Assembly (NCBI RefSeq): GCF_000964085.1
Contig: NZ_JZRB01000050.1
Location: 1-34,820 of the forward strand
Length of the DNA stretch: 34,820 nucleotides
DNA from: Luteibacter yeojuensis
Lineage (GTDB): Bacteria; Pseudomonadota; Gammaproteobacteria; Xanthomonadales; Rhodanobacteraceae
Direction of reading: 5' to 3'
Notes under the pieces: generated by a model
Database searches by the model: none
What the model saw: only the letters and a program-made list of their open reading frames with translations
Told to the model about the DNA's origin: nothing
Shown: piece after piece, positions 25,524 to 34,523 of the stretch
How the letters are laid out: every line of letters begins with the position of its first letter
How positions within the stretch are numbered: position 1 is the stretch's first letter
Position numbers and translations under genes: made by a program

Positions 25524-27497
25524 ATGTCCAAAGTCGATCTGGCCCAATTCCACAAGGCGTTCCACGAAGAGAGCCTCGATGGTCTCGACGCCATGGAGCA
25601 GGCCCTCCTCGCGCTGGACGAAGGCGCGGAAGACCCTGAACTGATCAACGTCGTGTTCCGTGCCGCCCATTCGATCAAGGGCGGCGCGGCCACGTTCGGT
25701 TTTGCCGACGTCGCGGCGTTCACCCACGTGGCCGAAAACCTGATGGACGAGGTCCGCAGCGGCCGCCGCCCGATGGAAAAGGCCGTGGTGGAACTGCTGC
25801 TGCGCTCGGGCGACATCATCCGCGACATGCTCTCGTTGCAGATGGCCGGCCAGCCCGGCGCCAGCGCCGAGAGCCAGGCCCTGCTGGCCGAGCTTTCCGC
25901 CATGGTCGCGGGCGGCTCCGCCGTGCCCGCCGCGGCCGCGAAGGCCGCCGCGCCCGCCGAAGCCATCGAGGGCTGGGATATCGCGTTCCGCCCCTTCGAT
26001 TACCTGCTGAAGACCGGCAACGACCCGGCCCGCATGTTCCGCGAACTGCAGGGCATGGGCCCGCTCAGCGTCAGCACCGATGCCTCGGCGCTGCCGCCGC
26101 TGGCCAGCATGGACCCGACGGCCTCGTACCTCGCCTACACCCTCGGCCTGGCCGCCGGCGCGAAGCGCGCCGCCGTGGAAGGCGTGTTCGACTGGGTGGA
26201 CGGCGACTGCGACCTGACGATCACCCCGCGTGTCGCGGCGCCGGCCCCCGCGCCGGCCGCGGCCGCCCCGGCGGCACCGGCCGCGCCCCGCGCCGTGCGC
26301 GAGGTGGCCACCAACAGCGAGGCCAGCTCCGTCCGCGTGGGCATCGAGAAGATCGATACCCTCATCAACCTGGTGGGTGAGCTGGTCATCACCCAGTCCA
26401 TGCTCAGCCAGTTCCACGATGGCGTGCAGGATGCACAGCTGGAAATGCTGCGCCAGGGCCTGGCCCAGCTGGCCCGCCACACGCGCGAGCTGCAGGAAAG
26501 CGTCATGAGCATCCGCATGCTGCCCATCAGCACGGTGTTCAACCGCTTCCCGCGCCTTGTCCGCGACCTGGCCCAGAAGCTCGACAAGAAGGTGGTGCTC
26601 GACCTCCGCGGCGAGACCACCGAACTGGACAAGACCGTGCTCGAGAAGATCGGCGACCCGCTGGTCCACCTCGTGCGCAACGCCATCGACCATGGCCTGG
26701 AAGTGCCGGCGAAGCGCCAGGCCGCGGGCAAGGGCGATACCGGCACCCTGCGCATGGAGGCCTTCCACCGTGGCGGCTCCATCGTGGTGGAAGTGGCCGA
26801 CGACGGCGCGGGCCTGAACCGCGACGCCATCGTGGCCAAGGCCATCCAGCGCGGCATCATCGCCTCGGGCGATGGCATGACCGACGACCAGGTGGCCGAA
26901 CTCATCTTCGAGGCCGGCTTCTCCACCGCCGCCGCCACCACCGATCTCTCGGGTCGTGGCGTGGGCATGGACGTGGTCCGTCGCAACGTCATGGATCTCG
27001 GCGGCACCGTCGGCATCACCAGCAAGTACGGCCAGGGCACCACGTTCACCATCACCCTGCCGCTCACGCTGGCCATCATCGACGGCCTCACGGCCGCGGT
27101 GGGTGAGGAAACCTACATCGTGCCGCTGGTTTCCATCGTGGAATCGGTGCAGGTGAAGGCGGAGAACGTCCGCAGCGTGGTGGGCGGCGGCGAGCTGTTC
27201 CGCTTCCGCGACGAATGGCTGCCCATCGTCCGCCTGTTCGATGTGTTCGGCTGCAGCGGCCCGCGCCGCGCCGTCGACGAAGGCATCGTCATCGTGGTGG
27301 AAGGCGAGGGCACCCGCATCGGCCTGTTCGTCGACGAACTGATCGGCCAGCAGCAGGCGGTGGTGAAGTCGCTCGAAGCCAACTACCGCCGCGTCACGGG
27401 TATTTCCGGCGCCACCATCCTGGCCGACGGCTCCGTCGCGCTCATTACCGATATCGCGGGCCTTGTGCGCCTGCAGGGTCGCCGCAAGGCCGCCTGA
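25524..27497 (+). CDS. cheA: Chemotaxis histidine kinase CheA
   Basis: 657 residues. HPt/P1 domain with His49 in 'AAHSIKGGAATFG'; a P2-like regulatory domain at about 149-232 ('GWDIAFRPFDYLLKTGNDPA'); an Ala/Pro linker (238-256); P3 dimerisation (270-345, 'LINLVGELVITQSMLSQF'); P4 ATPase with N box 'HLVRNAIDHGLE' (382-393), G1 'VADDGAGLN' and G2 'GRGVGMDVVRR'; and a C-terminal CheW-like P5 domain ('YIVPLVSIVESVQV', 'VVKSLEANYRRVTGISGATI'). It autophosphorylates and passes phosphate to CheY and CheB in receptor arrays. All catalytic residues appear intact. A REP-like hairpin starts at the base after the stop codon, inside the operon. Confidence 0.97.
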   Translation: MSKVDLAQFHKAFHEESLDGLDAMEQALLALDEGAEDPELINVVFRAAHSIKGGAATFGFADVAAFTHVAENLMDEVRSGRRPMEKAVVELLLRSGDIIRDMLSLQMAGQPGASAESQALLAELSAMVAGGSAVPAAAAKAAAPAEAIEGWDIAFRPFDYLLKTGNDPARMFRELQGMGPLSVSTDASALPPLASMDPTASYLAYTLGLAAGAKRAAVEGVFDWVDGDCDLTITPRVAAPAPAPAAAAPAAPAAPRAVREVATNSEASSVRVGIEKIDTLINLVGELVITQSMLSQFHDGVQDAQLEMLRQGLAQLARHTRELQESVMSIRMLPISTVFNRFPRLVRDLAQKLDKKVVLDLRGETTELDKTVLEKIGDPLVHLVRNAIDHGLEVPAKRQAAGKGDTGTLRMEAFHRGGSIVVEVADDGAGLNRDAIVAKAIQRGIIASGDGMTDDQVAELIFEAGFSTAAATTDLSGRGVGMDVVRRNVMDLGGTVGITSKYGQGTTFTITLPLTLAIIDGLTAAVGEETYIVPLVSIVESVQVKAENVRSVVGGGELFRFRDEWLPIVRLFDVFGCSGPRRAVDEGIVIVVEGEGTRIGLFVDELIGQQQAVVKSLEANYRRVTGISGATILADGSVALITDIAGLVRLQGRRKAA

Positions 27498-27594
27498 TGT
27501 AGGAGCGCACCCTGTGCGCGACGCCTTTCGCGGCGGCGCCACAGGGCCTGTTGCGTTTGGCGAAGAGCTGTCGCCCACGGGGTGGGCTCCTACA
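27498..27594. repeat. REP-like palindrome (subtype B, 97 bp) between cheA and cheW
   Basis: TGTAGGAGCGCACCCTGTGC at the left and TGGGCTCCTACA at the right form the outer arms, with 'ACAGGGCC' and 'CTGTCGCCC' inner elements. It starts directly at the base after the cheA stop, within an operon. It could stabilise the upstream message or lower downstream expression. Confidence 0.85.
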
Positions 27595-27679
27595 CAAGAT
27601 TCCGCTCAAGCTCCTGCTGCACCGGCCGATACCCCCTTGAGGGGTCCCGAACCGCCGACCGATCCGCAGTGGGAACACA

Positions 27680-28192
27680 ATGAACCAGACCGCCAGCTCC
27701 GCCGCCGTGGCCGAAGAAGCCGCGCAGTACCTCACCGTCAACCTCGGTAGCGAGGAATACGGCGTCGATATCCTCGCCGTCCGCGAAATCCGCGGCTGGA
27801 CCCCGGTCACCCGCATCCCGCAGGCCCCGTCGTATGTGCTCGGCGTGCTGAACCTGCGTGGCGCCATCGTTCCCGTGCTCGACCTGCGGCTGCGCTTCGG
27901 CCTCACCCGCGAGGAATACACGGCCACCACCGTCTGCGTCATCGTCATGGTCGCGGGCCGCCAGTTCGGCGTGGTGGTCGATGCCGTCTCCGATGTCGTC
28001 GAGGTTGCCCCCTCGGGCATCCGCCCGGTGCCGGACATGGGCACCACCGTCGATACCGAATACCTGAAGGGCCTGACCTCGGTGGGCGAGCGCATGGTGC
28101 TGCTCCTCGATGTCGACCGCCTGCTGCAGCCGCAGGATGCGCAGATGCTCGACGCCGCGCTGGCCGCCACCGACACCAAGGCCGTTGCCTGA
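27680..28192 (+). CDS. cheW: Chemotaxis coupling protein CheW
   Basis: A 170-residue CheW protein that links receptors to CheA. Typical motifs: '[20 protein letters not shown]', '[17 protein letters not shown]', '[12 protein letters not shown]' and '[10 protein letters not shown]'. Length and layout agree with the family. The 182-nt gap after cheA contains the subtype B palindrome, after which the leader carries GGGAA before ATG 27680. The extra C-terminal 20 residues are Ala-rich and unlikely to be functionally specific. Confidence 0.96.
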   Translation: MNQTASSAAVAEEAAQYLTVNLGSEEYGVDILAVREIRGWTPVTRIPQAPSYVLGVLNLRGAIVPVLDLRLRFGLTREEYTATTVCVIVMVAGRQFGVVVDAVSDVVEVAPSGIRPVPDMGTTVDTEYLKGLTSVGERMVLLLDVDRLLQPQDAQMLDAALAATDTKAVA

Positions 28193-28238
28193 GCCACCAG
28201 GCAAGCGTTCCTTCGCAACTTATCGAACTGGAATCGTG

Positions 28239-29948
28239 ATGAAGAAGTTGAAGCTGAAGATCCCCGCCCTGACCGTCCGCGGCCGCCTCTACGGCGTGCT
28301 CGGCCTGCTCACCGCCATGTTGCTCGGTGGTGCGGCGGTGGGCCTCGGTGCCATGTATTTCCAGAACGAAGGCATGCGCCAGATCTACGAAGAGGAGCTT
28401 GCGCCCTCCGAGATGCTGAGCCGCGTCAACACCAATTCGCTCATGTCGTTCATCGTGCTGGGCGAAGCCGCGACCAAGGTGAAGGAAGCCGACCAGGTCA
28501 AGCAGAAGATCGCCGAGTTCGAGAAGTACCAGGCGGAGATGAACAAGCTGAAGGCCGACTTCGCCAAGCTGCCCATGTCGCCGGACATCAAGAAGCTCTA
28601 CGACAAGTGGCAGGCTACGAACGAGGACTATGCCCAGGCCAAGGCCGACATGGTCGACGCGCTGAACCAGCACGACGAAGGCGCCACCGACGTGCTCGAG
28701 CTGCAGGTACGCCCGCTGCTCATGGATCGCCAGACCCAGCTCGGCAAGCTGATCGAAGCCAAGCGCGACGAAGCCGCCGCCATCTACGCGAAGCAGGCCG
28801 CGCAGTACAAGACGATCCGCGCGCTGTCCATCGGCTCGCTGGCCATCGGCCTGGTGTTCTGCCTCATCATCGCCGCCCTGGTCGTCCGCGGCATCATCGG
28901 CACGCTGGCGAAGACCGTGGCCGTGGCCCACGAAATCGCCGAAGGCAAGCTGGGCCACGATATCCAGGTGACCCGCAGCGACGAACTGGGCCAGCTGCAG
29001 GCCGCTTTCAAGGCCATGGACGAGCGCCTCGCCGCCATTGTCACCGAAGTGCGCCACGGTTCCGGTTCGGTCAGCACGGCCGCGCAGCAGATCTCGCGCG
29101 GTAACGACGACCTGTCGCAGCGCACGCAGGAGCAGGCGTCGAGCCTGGAAGAAACCGCCTCGTCGATGGAGGAGATGACCTCCACCGTCAAGCAGAACGC
29201 CGAGAACGCCAGCCACGCCAACCAGCTCGCCCGCGGTGCCCGCGAGCAGGCCGAGAAGGGTGGCGAGGTGGTCGCGCAGACCGTCGTCGCGATGCGCGAG
29301 ATCAACAGCTCGTCGAAGAAGATTTCCGACATCGTCAGCCTCATCGACGAGATCGCGTTCCAGACCAACCTGCTGGCGCTCAACGCCGCGGTGGAAGCGG
29401 CGCGTGCCGGCGAGCAGGGCCGCGGCTTCGCCGTGGTGGCCACCGAGGTGCGCAACCTGGCCCAGCGTTCGGCTGGCGCCGCGAAGGAGATCAAGGGCCT
29501 CATCAACGACAGCGCGAACAAGGTCAAGGCCGGTTCCGAGCTGGTCGACCAGTCGGGCAAGGCCCTGGCCGAGATCGTCGATAGCGTGAAGAAGGTGACC
29601 GATATCGTCGCCGAGATCGCCGCCGCCAGCTCCGAGCAGTCGGCCGGCATCGACCAGGTGAACCACGCCGTGCTGCAGATGGACGAGATGACCCAGCAGA
29701 ACGCCGCGCTGGTGGAAGAATCCGCCGCCGCCGCCCGCGCCATGCACGAGCAGGCCAGCGAGCTGAGCCGCCAGGTGGCGTTCTTCAAGGTGGGTGGCGC
29801 CGCCGCCGCGGCCGTCGCGGCGAGCCGCAAGGACCCGACCCAGCAGGAAATGGAAACCGTGTTCGCCGCGGTGCGCAGCCAGCCGGCTGCGCGCACGCAG
29901 CGCCCGGCCGAGCCGGCCGGCGACGCTGGCGTGTGGAAGGAGTTCTGA
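28239..29948 (+). CDS. Methyl-accepting chemotaxis protein with CheR/CheB docking tail
   Basis: A 569-residue transmembrane receptor. Membrane segment 1 is at about 17-39; the periplasmic four-helix sensor domain spans about 40-190; segment 2 is at 195-217; HAMP follows at 218-270; the signalling hairpin has its tip at '[20 protein letters not shown]' and '[18 protein letters not shown]'. The C-terminus is a 40-residue Ala/Pro/Arg-rich linker ending in VWKEF. This fits the pentapeptide x-aromatic-x-x-aromatic that tethers CheR and CheB in enteric receptors. Its own cheR follows 4 nt later. The start at ATG 28239 gives the short basic N-terminus; a longer frame from 28110 overlaps cheW. The ligand is unknown. 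Confidence 0.94.
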   Translation: MKKLKLKIPALTVRGRLYGVLGLLTAMLLGGAAVGLGAMYFQNEGMRQIYEEELAPSEMLSRVNTNSLMSFIVLGEAATKVKEADQVKQKIAEFEKYQAEMNKLKADFAKLPMSPDIKKLYDKWQATNEDYAQAKADMVDALNQHDEGATDVLELQVRPLLMDRQTQLGKLIEAKRDEAAAIYAKQAAQYKTIRALSIGSLAIGLVFCLIIAALVVRGIIGTLAKTVAVAHEIAEGKLGHDIQVTRSDELGQLQAAFKAMDERLAAIVTEVRHGSGSVSTAAQQISRGNDDLSQRTQEQASSLEETASSMEEMTSTVKQNAENASHANQLARGAREQAEKGGEVVAQTVVAMREINSSSKKISDIVSLIDEIAFQTNLLALNAAVEAARAGEQGRGFAVVATEVRNLAQRSAGAAKEIKGLINDSANKVKAGSELVDQSGKALAEIVDSVKKVTDIVAEIAAASSEQSAGIDQVNHAVLQMDEMTQQNAALVEESAAAARAMHEQASELSRQVAFFKVGGAAAAAVAASRKDPTQQEMETVFAAVRSQPAARTQRPAEPAGDAGVWKEF

Positions 29949-29951
29949 TCG

Positions 29952-30827
29952 ATGAACGCGCTCGTCAACAACGGCGATGGCGTCGTGGCGGGCGCGAATG
30001 GGCCGAGCCTCGGCGAGGCCGAGTTCGCCTTCCTGCGTGAGTTCGTGTTGCAGCACTGCGGCATCTCGCTGGGCGACCACAAGCGCCAGCTCGTGCAGGG
30101 GCGCTTGCTGCGCCGCCTGCGCGCGCTGAACCTCAGCGGGTTCGCGGCGTATTGCGAGCTGCTGCGCCGCGACCCCGAGGCCGAGCTGGGTGAACTCGCC
30201 AGCTGCATCAGCACCAACGTCACCTCGTTCTTCCGCGAGATGCACCACTACGACATGCTCGTTGAGGAACTGCTGCCGCGCTGGCTGGACGAGAAGAAAA
30301 AGAACGGCGGGCGCCTGCGCATCTGGTCGGCCGGCTGCTCCACGGGCGAGGAACCCTACGCGCTGGCGATGGTGCTGGCCGAGGCGCTCGAGCGCACCGG
30401 TGCCACCCTCGATGCGAAGATCCTGGCCACCGACCTCTCGCCGCAGGCCCTCGAAGCCGCGCGCAAGGGCGTCTACCCGGTGGACCGGCTTGGCGGCGTG
30501 GACGACACGCGCCGCCGCCGCTGGTTCCTGCGTGGCGAAGGCGCGTACGACGGCTATGCCTGCGTGCACCCGCGCCTGCGCGAGCTGGTGACGATCCAGC
30601 CGCTCAACCTGCTCCACGACTGGCCCATGCAGGGCAAGTTCGATGCCATCTTCTGCCGCAACGTCGTCATCTATTTCGACAAGCCGACGAAGCAGCGCCT
30701 GTTCGCTAGATACGCCGGCATGCTGGAAAGCCGGGGTTACCTGTTCCTCGGCCATTCGGAATCCATGTATGGGCTTTCCGATGACTTCGACCTGATTGGC
30801 CGCACGGTCTACCGGAAACGTACATGA
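29952..30827 (+). CDS. cheR: Chemotaxis receptor methyltransferase CheR
   Basis: 291 residues. It methylates receptor glutamates with SAM. Visible: the N-terminal helical domain 'HKRQLVQGRLLRRLRAL', the motif 'TNVTSFFRE' (88-96), the SAM loop 'IWSAGCSTGEEPYALA' (124-139), 'ILATDLSPQALEAAR', 'FDAIFCRNVVIYF' and 'LFLGHSESM'. It should bind the C-terminal pentapeptide of the MCP encoded just upstream. The last codon overlaps the cheD start (ATGA, 30824-30827). Confidence 0.96.
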   Translation: MNALVNNGDGVVAGANGPSLGEAEFAFLREFVLQHCGISLGDHKRQLVQGRLLRRLRALNLSGFAAYCELLRRDPEAELGELASCISTNVTSFFREMHHYDMLVEELLPRWLDEKKKNGGRLRIWSAGCSTGEEPYALAMVLAEALERTGATLDAKILATDLSPQALEAARKGVYPVDRLGGVDDTRRRRWFLRGEGAYDGYACVHPRLRELVTIQPLNLLHDWPMQGKFDAIFCRNVVIYFDKPTKQRLFARYAGMLESRGYLFLGHSESMYGLSDDFDLIGRTVYRKRT

Positions 30828-31486
30828 GCGACACGTTCGTCGCGCAGCCGCGCACGTTCGCTGGCTTCGACCCAAAGCGCGTGCTGCCGGGGTTCGAGCA
30901 CCTGCGCCGGTTCTGGGATCCTGCCCAGGAAGTGGTGACGGTGAAGATCCTGCCGGGCGAGTTCTACGTCAGCACGCAGGAAGAGATGATCTCCACCGTG
31001 CTGGGCTCGTGCGTCTCGGCGTGCGTGCGCGACACCCGCCGCCGCATCGGTGGCATGAACCATTTCATGCTGCCCGAGCCCGCCAGCACCGAGCGCGATA
31101 GCTGGGGCTCCACCGTGGGCCGTGCGGCCCGCTACGGCAACGACGCCATGGAGCAGCTGATCAACAGCATCCTCAAGGCCGGTGGCCGCCGCGACGACCT
31201 CGAAGTGAAGATCTTCGGTGGTGGGCGCGTGCTGCAGACCATGACCGATATCGGCCAGCGCAACATCGCCTTCGTGCAGCGCTACATCGCCACCGAGAAC
31301 CTGAAGCTGTGCGCCGCCGACGTGGGCGACATCTACCCGCGCCACGTGCACTTCTTCCCGGTGAGCGGCAAGGTGCGTGTCCGGCAGCTGCGCGCCACCC
31401 ACGATACCCAGCTGGCCGATCGCGAGAAGCGGTACCTCAAGCGATTGGAAAACGATCCGATAAAGGGAGAGGTGGAACTGTTCTGA
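30824..31486 (+). CDS. cheD: Chemoreceptor glutamine deamidase CheD
   Basis: 220 residues. It deamidates receptor glutamines to glutamates, creating methylation sites. The catalytic Cys63 is in 'LGSCVSACV' and His80 in 'GGMNHFMLP'. 'KIFGGGRVL', '[10 protein letters not shown]' and '[12 protein letters not shown]' are characteristic. The N-terminal 30 residues before the core are longer than in B. subtilis CheD. Translation is coupled to cheR. In species that have CheC, CheD also binds it; no cheC gene is seen here. Confidence 0.95.
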   Translation: MSDTFVAQPRTFAGFDPKRVLPGFEHLRRFWDPAQEVVTVKILPGEFYVSTQEEMISTVLGSCVSACVRDTRRRIGGMNHFMLPEPASTERDSWGSTVGRAARYGNDAMEQLINSILKAGGRRDDLEVKIFGGGRVLQTMTDIGQRNIAFVQRYIATENLKLCAADVGDIYPRHVHFFPVSGKVRVRQLRATHDTQLADREKRYLKRLENDPIKGEVELF

Positions 31487-31556
31487 CGCCCCGCGTCGAA
31501 CCGCCCCGCCTTGTCCAGCGCGCCCGCGTCCCAGCCACCCGAGTTTGCAAGTATCC

Positions 31557-32687
31557 ATGCAGAAAGTACGCGTCCTCATCGTCGACGACTCGGCCCTGGT
31601 CCGTAAGGTGCTGGCCGCCATGCTCGAGTCCGATCCGGGCATCGAGGTGGTGGGCACGGCCCCGGACCCGCTGATCGCGCGCGAGAAAATCAAGGCGCTG
31701 AACCCCGACGTGCTCACGCTCGACGTCGAGATGCCGCGCATGGACGGCCTCACGTTCCTCGAGAACCTGATGCGCCTGCGCCCGATGCCGGTGGTCATGG
31801 TTTCGACGCTGACCGAGAAGGGCGCCGACGTCACCCTGCGCGCGCTCGAGCTGGGCGCGGTGGATTTCTTCACCAAGCCGGCCGCCGACCTCGCCAACAC
31901 CTTCATGGACCACGCGCCGGAGATCTGCGCGAAGGTCCGCACCGCCGCCGGCGCCAGGCCGCGCGAGCGCACCACCGTCACGAAGGTCGAAAAGCCCGAC
32001 CTCTCGCTGTCGAAGCTCGACGTCACGCCGCGGCTCTCCGCCGATGCCGTGCTGCCACGCGCGCAGACCCCGGGCAGCCGTGGTGGCCAGCGCATCATCT
32101 GCATCGGCGCGTCCACCGGTGGCACCGAAGCCATCCGCGTGGTGCTCGAGGGCATGCCGCCCACGGCGCCCCCCATTGTCATCACCCAGCACATCCCTGC
32201 CGCCTTCAGCGGCCCGTTCGCGGCGCGCATGGATACCTGCTCGGCCATGAAGGTGTGCGAGGCCCGCGACGGCCAGCCCATCCAGGCGGGCCATGTCTAC
32301 ATCGCCCCCGGTAACCAGCACCTGCTGGTGATGTGGGACGGCGCGCGCCACGTGTGCCGCCTGCACGATGGCCCGCCGGTGAACCGCCACAAGCCGGCGG
32401 TGGATGTGCTGTTCCGTTCCATGGCCGCCAGCGTCGGCGCCGCCACCGTGGGCTGCCTGCTCACCGGCATGGGCGACGACGGTGCGCGCGGCCTTGGCGA
32501 GCTGAAAGAAATCGGCGCCCATACCCTCGTGCAGGACGAGGCCAGCTCGGTGGTGTGGGGCATGCCGGGCGCCGCCTGGAAGGCCGGCGCCGCCGCCGAG
32601 ATGCTGCCCCTCGACCAGATCGCCGCGCGCCTGCTCGCGCTCGCCCATACCCCCATTCCCACCGTCGCGGCACGCGTCGGTACCTGA
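31557..32687 (+). CDS. cheB: Chemotaxis protein-glutamate methylesterase CheB
   Basis: 376 residues. An N-terminal receiver domain (phospho-acceptor Asp56 in '[12 protein letters not shown]', Lys107) is joined by a long linker (about 125-172) to the methylesterase domain with Ser186 ('[10 protein letters not shown]'), His212 ('TQHIPAAFS') and Asp308 ('[10 protein letters not shown]'). Phosphorylation by CheA activates it to remove methyl groups from receptors. The start at ATG 31557 follows a 70-nt gap after cheD; the TTG at 31545 is an alternative. Confidence 0.96.
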   Translation: MQKVRVLIVDDSALVRKVLAAMLESDPGIEVVGTAPDPLIAREKIKALNPDVLTLDVEMPRMDGLTFLENLMRLRPMPVVMVSTLTEKGADVTLRALELGAVDFFTKPAADLANTFMDHAPEICAKVRTAAGARPRERTTVTKVEKPDLSLSKLDVTPRLSADAVLPRAQTPGSRGGQRIICIGASTGGTEAIRVVLEGMPPTAPPIVITQHIPAAFSGPFAARMDTCSAMKVCEARDGQPIQAGHVYIAPGNQHLLVMWDGARHVCRLHDGPPVNRHKPAVDVLFRSMAASVGAATVGCLLTGMGDDGARGLGELKEIGAHTLVQDEASSVVWGMPGAAWKAGAAAEMLPLDQIAARLLALAHTPIPTVAARVGT

Positions 32688-32706
32688 AGGACGAAGAGAA
32701 GTCGCC

Positions 32707-33891
32707 ATGGTTATCCCGAAGAACGAACGCGTCGCCGGCTTCGCCACCAGCGCCCTTGCGCTGGTCGCCGTGCTGGTGTTCCACGCCGCCTGGGTCGCGC
32801 CGCTGGTGGTCGCGCTGCTCACCGCCACCTGGATCGCGATCGCGCTGCGCCCGCGTTTCGAGGAGCCGATGGTCGAGCTGGTCGTCACCAACAGCGCCGC
32901 CGCCGACGAGCAGTCGGTGCGCGAAGCGATGGAAGATGTCCGCAGCGCCATCGTCGATGAGCTGGGCCACGCCAGCCGCGAGCTGCACCAGGCGCTCGAC
33001 CTGGTGCGCGATGCCGTCGCCGAGCTGGGCGGCGGCTTCAATGGCCTGTCGCAGAAGACCGGCAAGCAGCAGAAGCTGCTGGGCGAGATCATCGAAAGCG
33101 GCGGCAAGGGCATCTCGGTGCAGGACTTCGCCGACCGCACCGCCGGCCTGCTCGAGCACTTCGTGGGCCTCATCGTGCAGCTCTCGCGCGATAGCCTGCG
33201 CATCGTCTACCGCATCGACGGCATGGCGAAGGAAATGGATGCCGTGTTCGCGCTGCTGAAGAACGTGAACACCATCGCCGAGGAAACCAACCTGCTGGCG
33301 CTGAACGCCGCGATCGAAGCGGCCCGCGCGGGCGAATCCGGCCGCGGCTTCGCGGTGGTGGCCGGCGAGATCCGCAACCTGGCCCAGCACAGCAACCAGT
33401 TCAACGAGAAGATCGGCACGCACGTGGAGCGTTCGCGCACCGCGATGGAACAGCTGCGCGAGCTCGTGGGCCGCATGGCGTCGCAGGACATGAACGTGGC
33501 CCTGCAGGCCAAGGGCGATATCGACACCATGATGTCGACCATCACCGAGAGCAACGCCCGCACCAGCGCCGCCGCGGACGAAGCCGCCACCATCAACCGT
33601 GGTCTCGGCAACGACGTCTCGACCACCATCCGCTCGCTGCAGTTCGAGGACATCCTGAGCCAGCTGCTGCACCAGACGCGCTCGCGCCTGGTCGAGCTGC
33701 AGGAGATCACCGCCGACTGCACCCGTGATATCGAGGAGCTGGCCTGCGTGCCGTCCGAGGCCGCCGAGCTCAGCGCCCGCGCCCAGCGCGTGCGCACCCG
33801 CCTCGCCGAGCAGCGCGAGCGCGCCCGCCTGCGTGCCCGTGGCCCGGCCCTGCAGCAGTCCATGGCCGCCGGCGACATCGACCTGTTCTAA
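32707..33891 (+). CDS. MCP-like protein with a membrane hairpin and no sensor domain
   Basis: 394 residues. Two close hydrophobic segments (about 11-29 and 31-48) form a membrane hairpin with no periplasmic domain and no HAMP. The cytoplasmic part is a coiled coil with a shortened MCP signalling region: '[20 protein letters not shown]' and '[20 protein letters not shown]' (about 187-230), i.e. the tip that binds CheA and CheW. The C-terminal part ends '[20 protein letters not shown]', a motif seen in this class of cytoplasm-facing MCPs. Lacking a sensor, it may read membrane or internal signals, or act as an adaptor for the array. It follows cheB after 19 nt and precedes a STAS gene by 11 nt. 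Confidence 0.9.
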   Translation: MVIPKNERVAGFATSALALVAVLVFHAAWVAPLVVALLTATWIAIALRPRFEEPMVELVVTNSAAADEQSVREAMEDVRSAIVDELGHASRELHQALDLVRDAVAELGGGFNGLSQKTGKQQKLLGEIIESGGKGISVQDFADRTAGLLEHFVGLIVQLSRDSLRIVYRIDGMAKEMDAVFALLKNVNTIAEETNLLALNAAIEAARAGESGRGFAVVAGEIRNLAQHSNQFNEKIGTHVERSRTAMEQLRELVGRMASQDMNVALQAKGDIDTMMSTITESNARTSAAADEAATINRGLGNDVSTTIRSLQFEDILSQLLHQTRSRLVELQEITADCTRDIEELACVPSEAAELSARAQRVRTRLAEQRERARLRARGPALQQSMAAGDIDLF

Positions 33892-33902
33892 GGGGAAGCA
33901 GC

Positions 33903-34208
33903 ATGTCCATCACCATCCACAACGACACCGAGCACGGTTGCCTCACCCTCCAGATGGGCGAGCGCTTCGATTTCTCGATCCACCGTGCCTTCCATGACGC
34001 CTGCCTGGGCGACGTGGCGCAGGCCCGCAGCTACGTGCTCGACCTCGAGCAGGTCACCGGCATGGACAGCTCCGCGCTCGGCATGCTCATGCTGCTGCGC
34101 GAGCACGCCGGCGGCGACCGCGCGGAGATCCGCATCGTCAATGCCAGCGCCGACCTTCGTAATACCCTGCGTATCGCGGGCTTCGACAAGCTGTTCACCG
34201 TGCACTGA
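33903..34208 (+). CDS. STAS-domain protein (anti-anti-sigma factor type), last gene of the chemotaxis operon
   Basis: 101 residues. The single STAS domain has the classic phosphorylation loop 'VTGMDSSALGMLMLLREHAG' with Ser56 and Ser57, as in SpoIIAA-type proteins, which the first STAS protein of the operon lacks. It is therefore a better candidate for Ser phosphorylation. No cognate serine kinase or phosphatase is visible in the window. The ribosome site AGGGGAAGC precedes ATG 33903. A REP-like hairpin and an intrinsic terminator follow, so this ends the operon. Confidence 0.88.
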   Translation: MSITIHNDTEHGCLTLQMGERFDFSIHRAFHDACLGDVAQARSYVLDLEQVTGMDSSALGMLMLLREHAGGDRAEIRIVNASADLRNTLRIAGFDKLFTVH

Positions 34209-34216
34209 ATCGCTCG

Positions 34217-34311
34217 TGTAGGAGCGCGCTCGCGCGCGACGCCTTTCGCGAGAGAGCCACAGGGCCTGTTACGTCCCGCGAAACGATGTCGCGCGCAAGC
34301 GCGCTCCTACA
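34217..34311. repeat. REP-like palindrome (subtype B hybrid, 95 bp) after the last chemotaxis gene
   Basis: Outer arms TGTAGGAGCGCGCTCGCGCG and GCAAGCGCGCTCCTACA match subtype A, while the middle (GCCTTTCGCG ... CACAGGGCCTGTT) matches the 27498-27594 copy. So the element combines both subtypes. It begins 9 nt after the STAS stop codon. Confidence 0.88.
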
Positions 34312-34342
34312 TGGGTAACGAAAAAACCGGATTCACCAAATT

Positions 34343-34371
34343 ACGCCTCCCGTCGTGGAGGCGTTTTTTTT
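34343..34371 (+). terminator. Intrinsic terminator of the chemotaxis operon
   Basis: The stem ACGCCTCC (34343-34350) pairs with GGAGGCGT (34357-34364) around a 6-nt loop, followed by an eight-T run. It lies just after the palindromic repeat. Confidence 0.93.
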
Positions 34372-34409
34372 ATCCCTTCGCATGCCGATAACAGCTAGCC
34401 AAATTTGCA

Positions 34410-34427
34410 CTACGTAAGTCTACGTAG
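34410..34427. promoter_or_regulatory. Candidate operator: 7-bp inverted repeat upstream of the lipoprotein gene
   Basis: CTACGTA (34410-34416), 4 nt, then TACGTAG (34421-34427), about 97 nt upstream of the next start codon. The symmetry and spacing suit a dimeric LuxR/NarL-type regulator. The stretch 34372-34523 otherwise holds only this gene's leader and probable promoter; no clear -10/-35 was identified. Confidence 0.4.
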
Positions 34428-34523
34428 CGGCCGAATTGGCGTAATCGCCGAAATGCGACCGCCGTCTCATGGTGCTGCGCCCTCGTCCGGCAGGGGGGCC
34501 ACACCACGAACGAGGAGACGGCA

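Noticed and set aside
27945-30875. 976-residue open frame on the minus strand across the mcp/cheR region
   Set aside because: It is the antisense shadow of strongly conserved mcp and cheR genes; its composition is Arg/His/Val-rich with no recognisable domain, as expected from reading GC-rich genes backwards.
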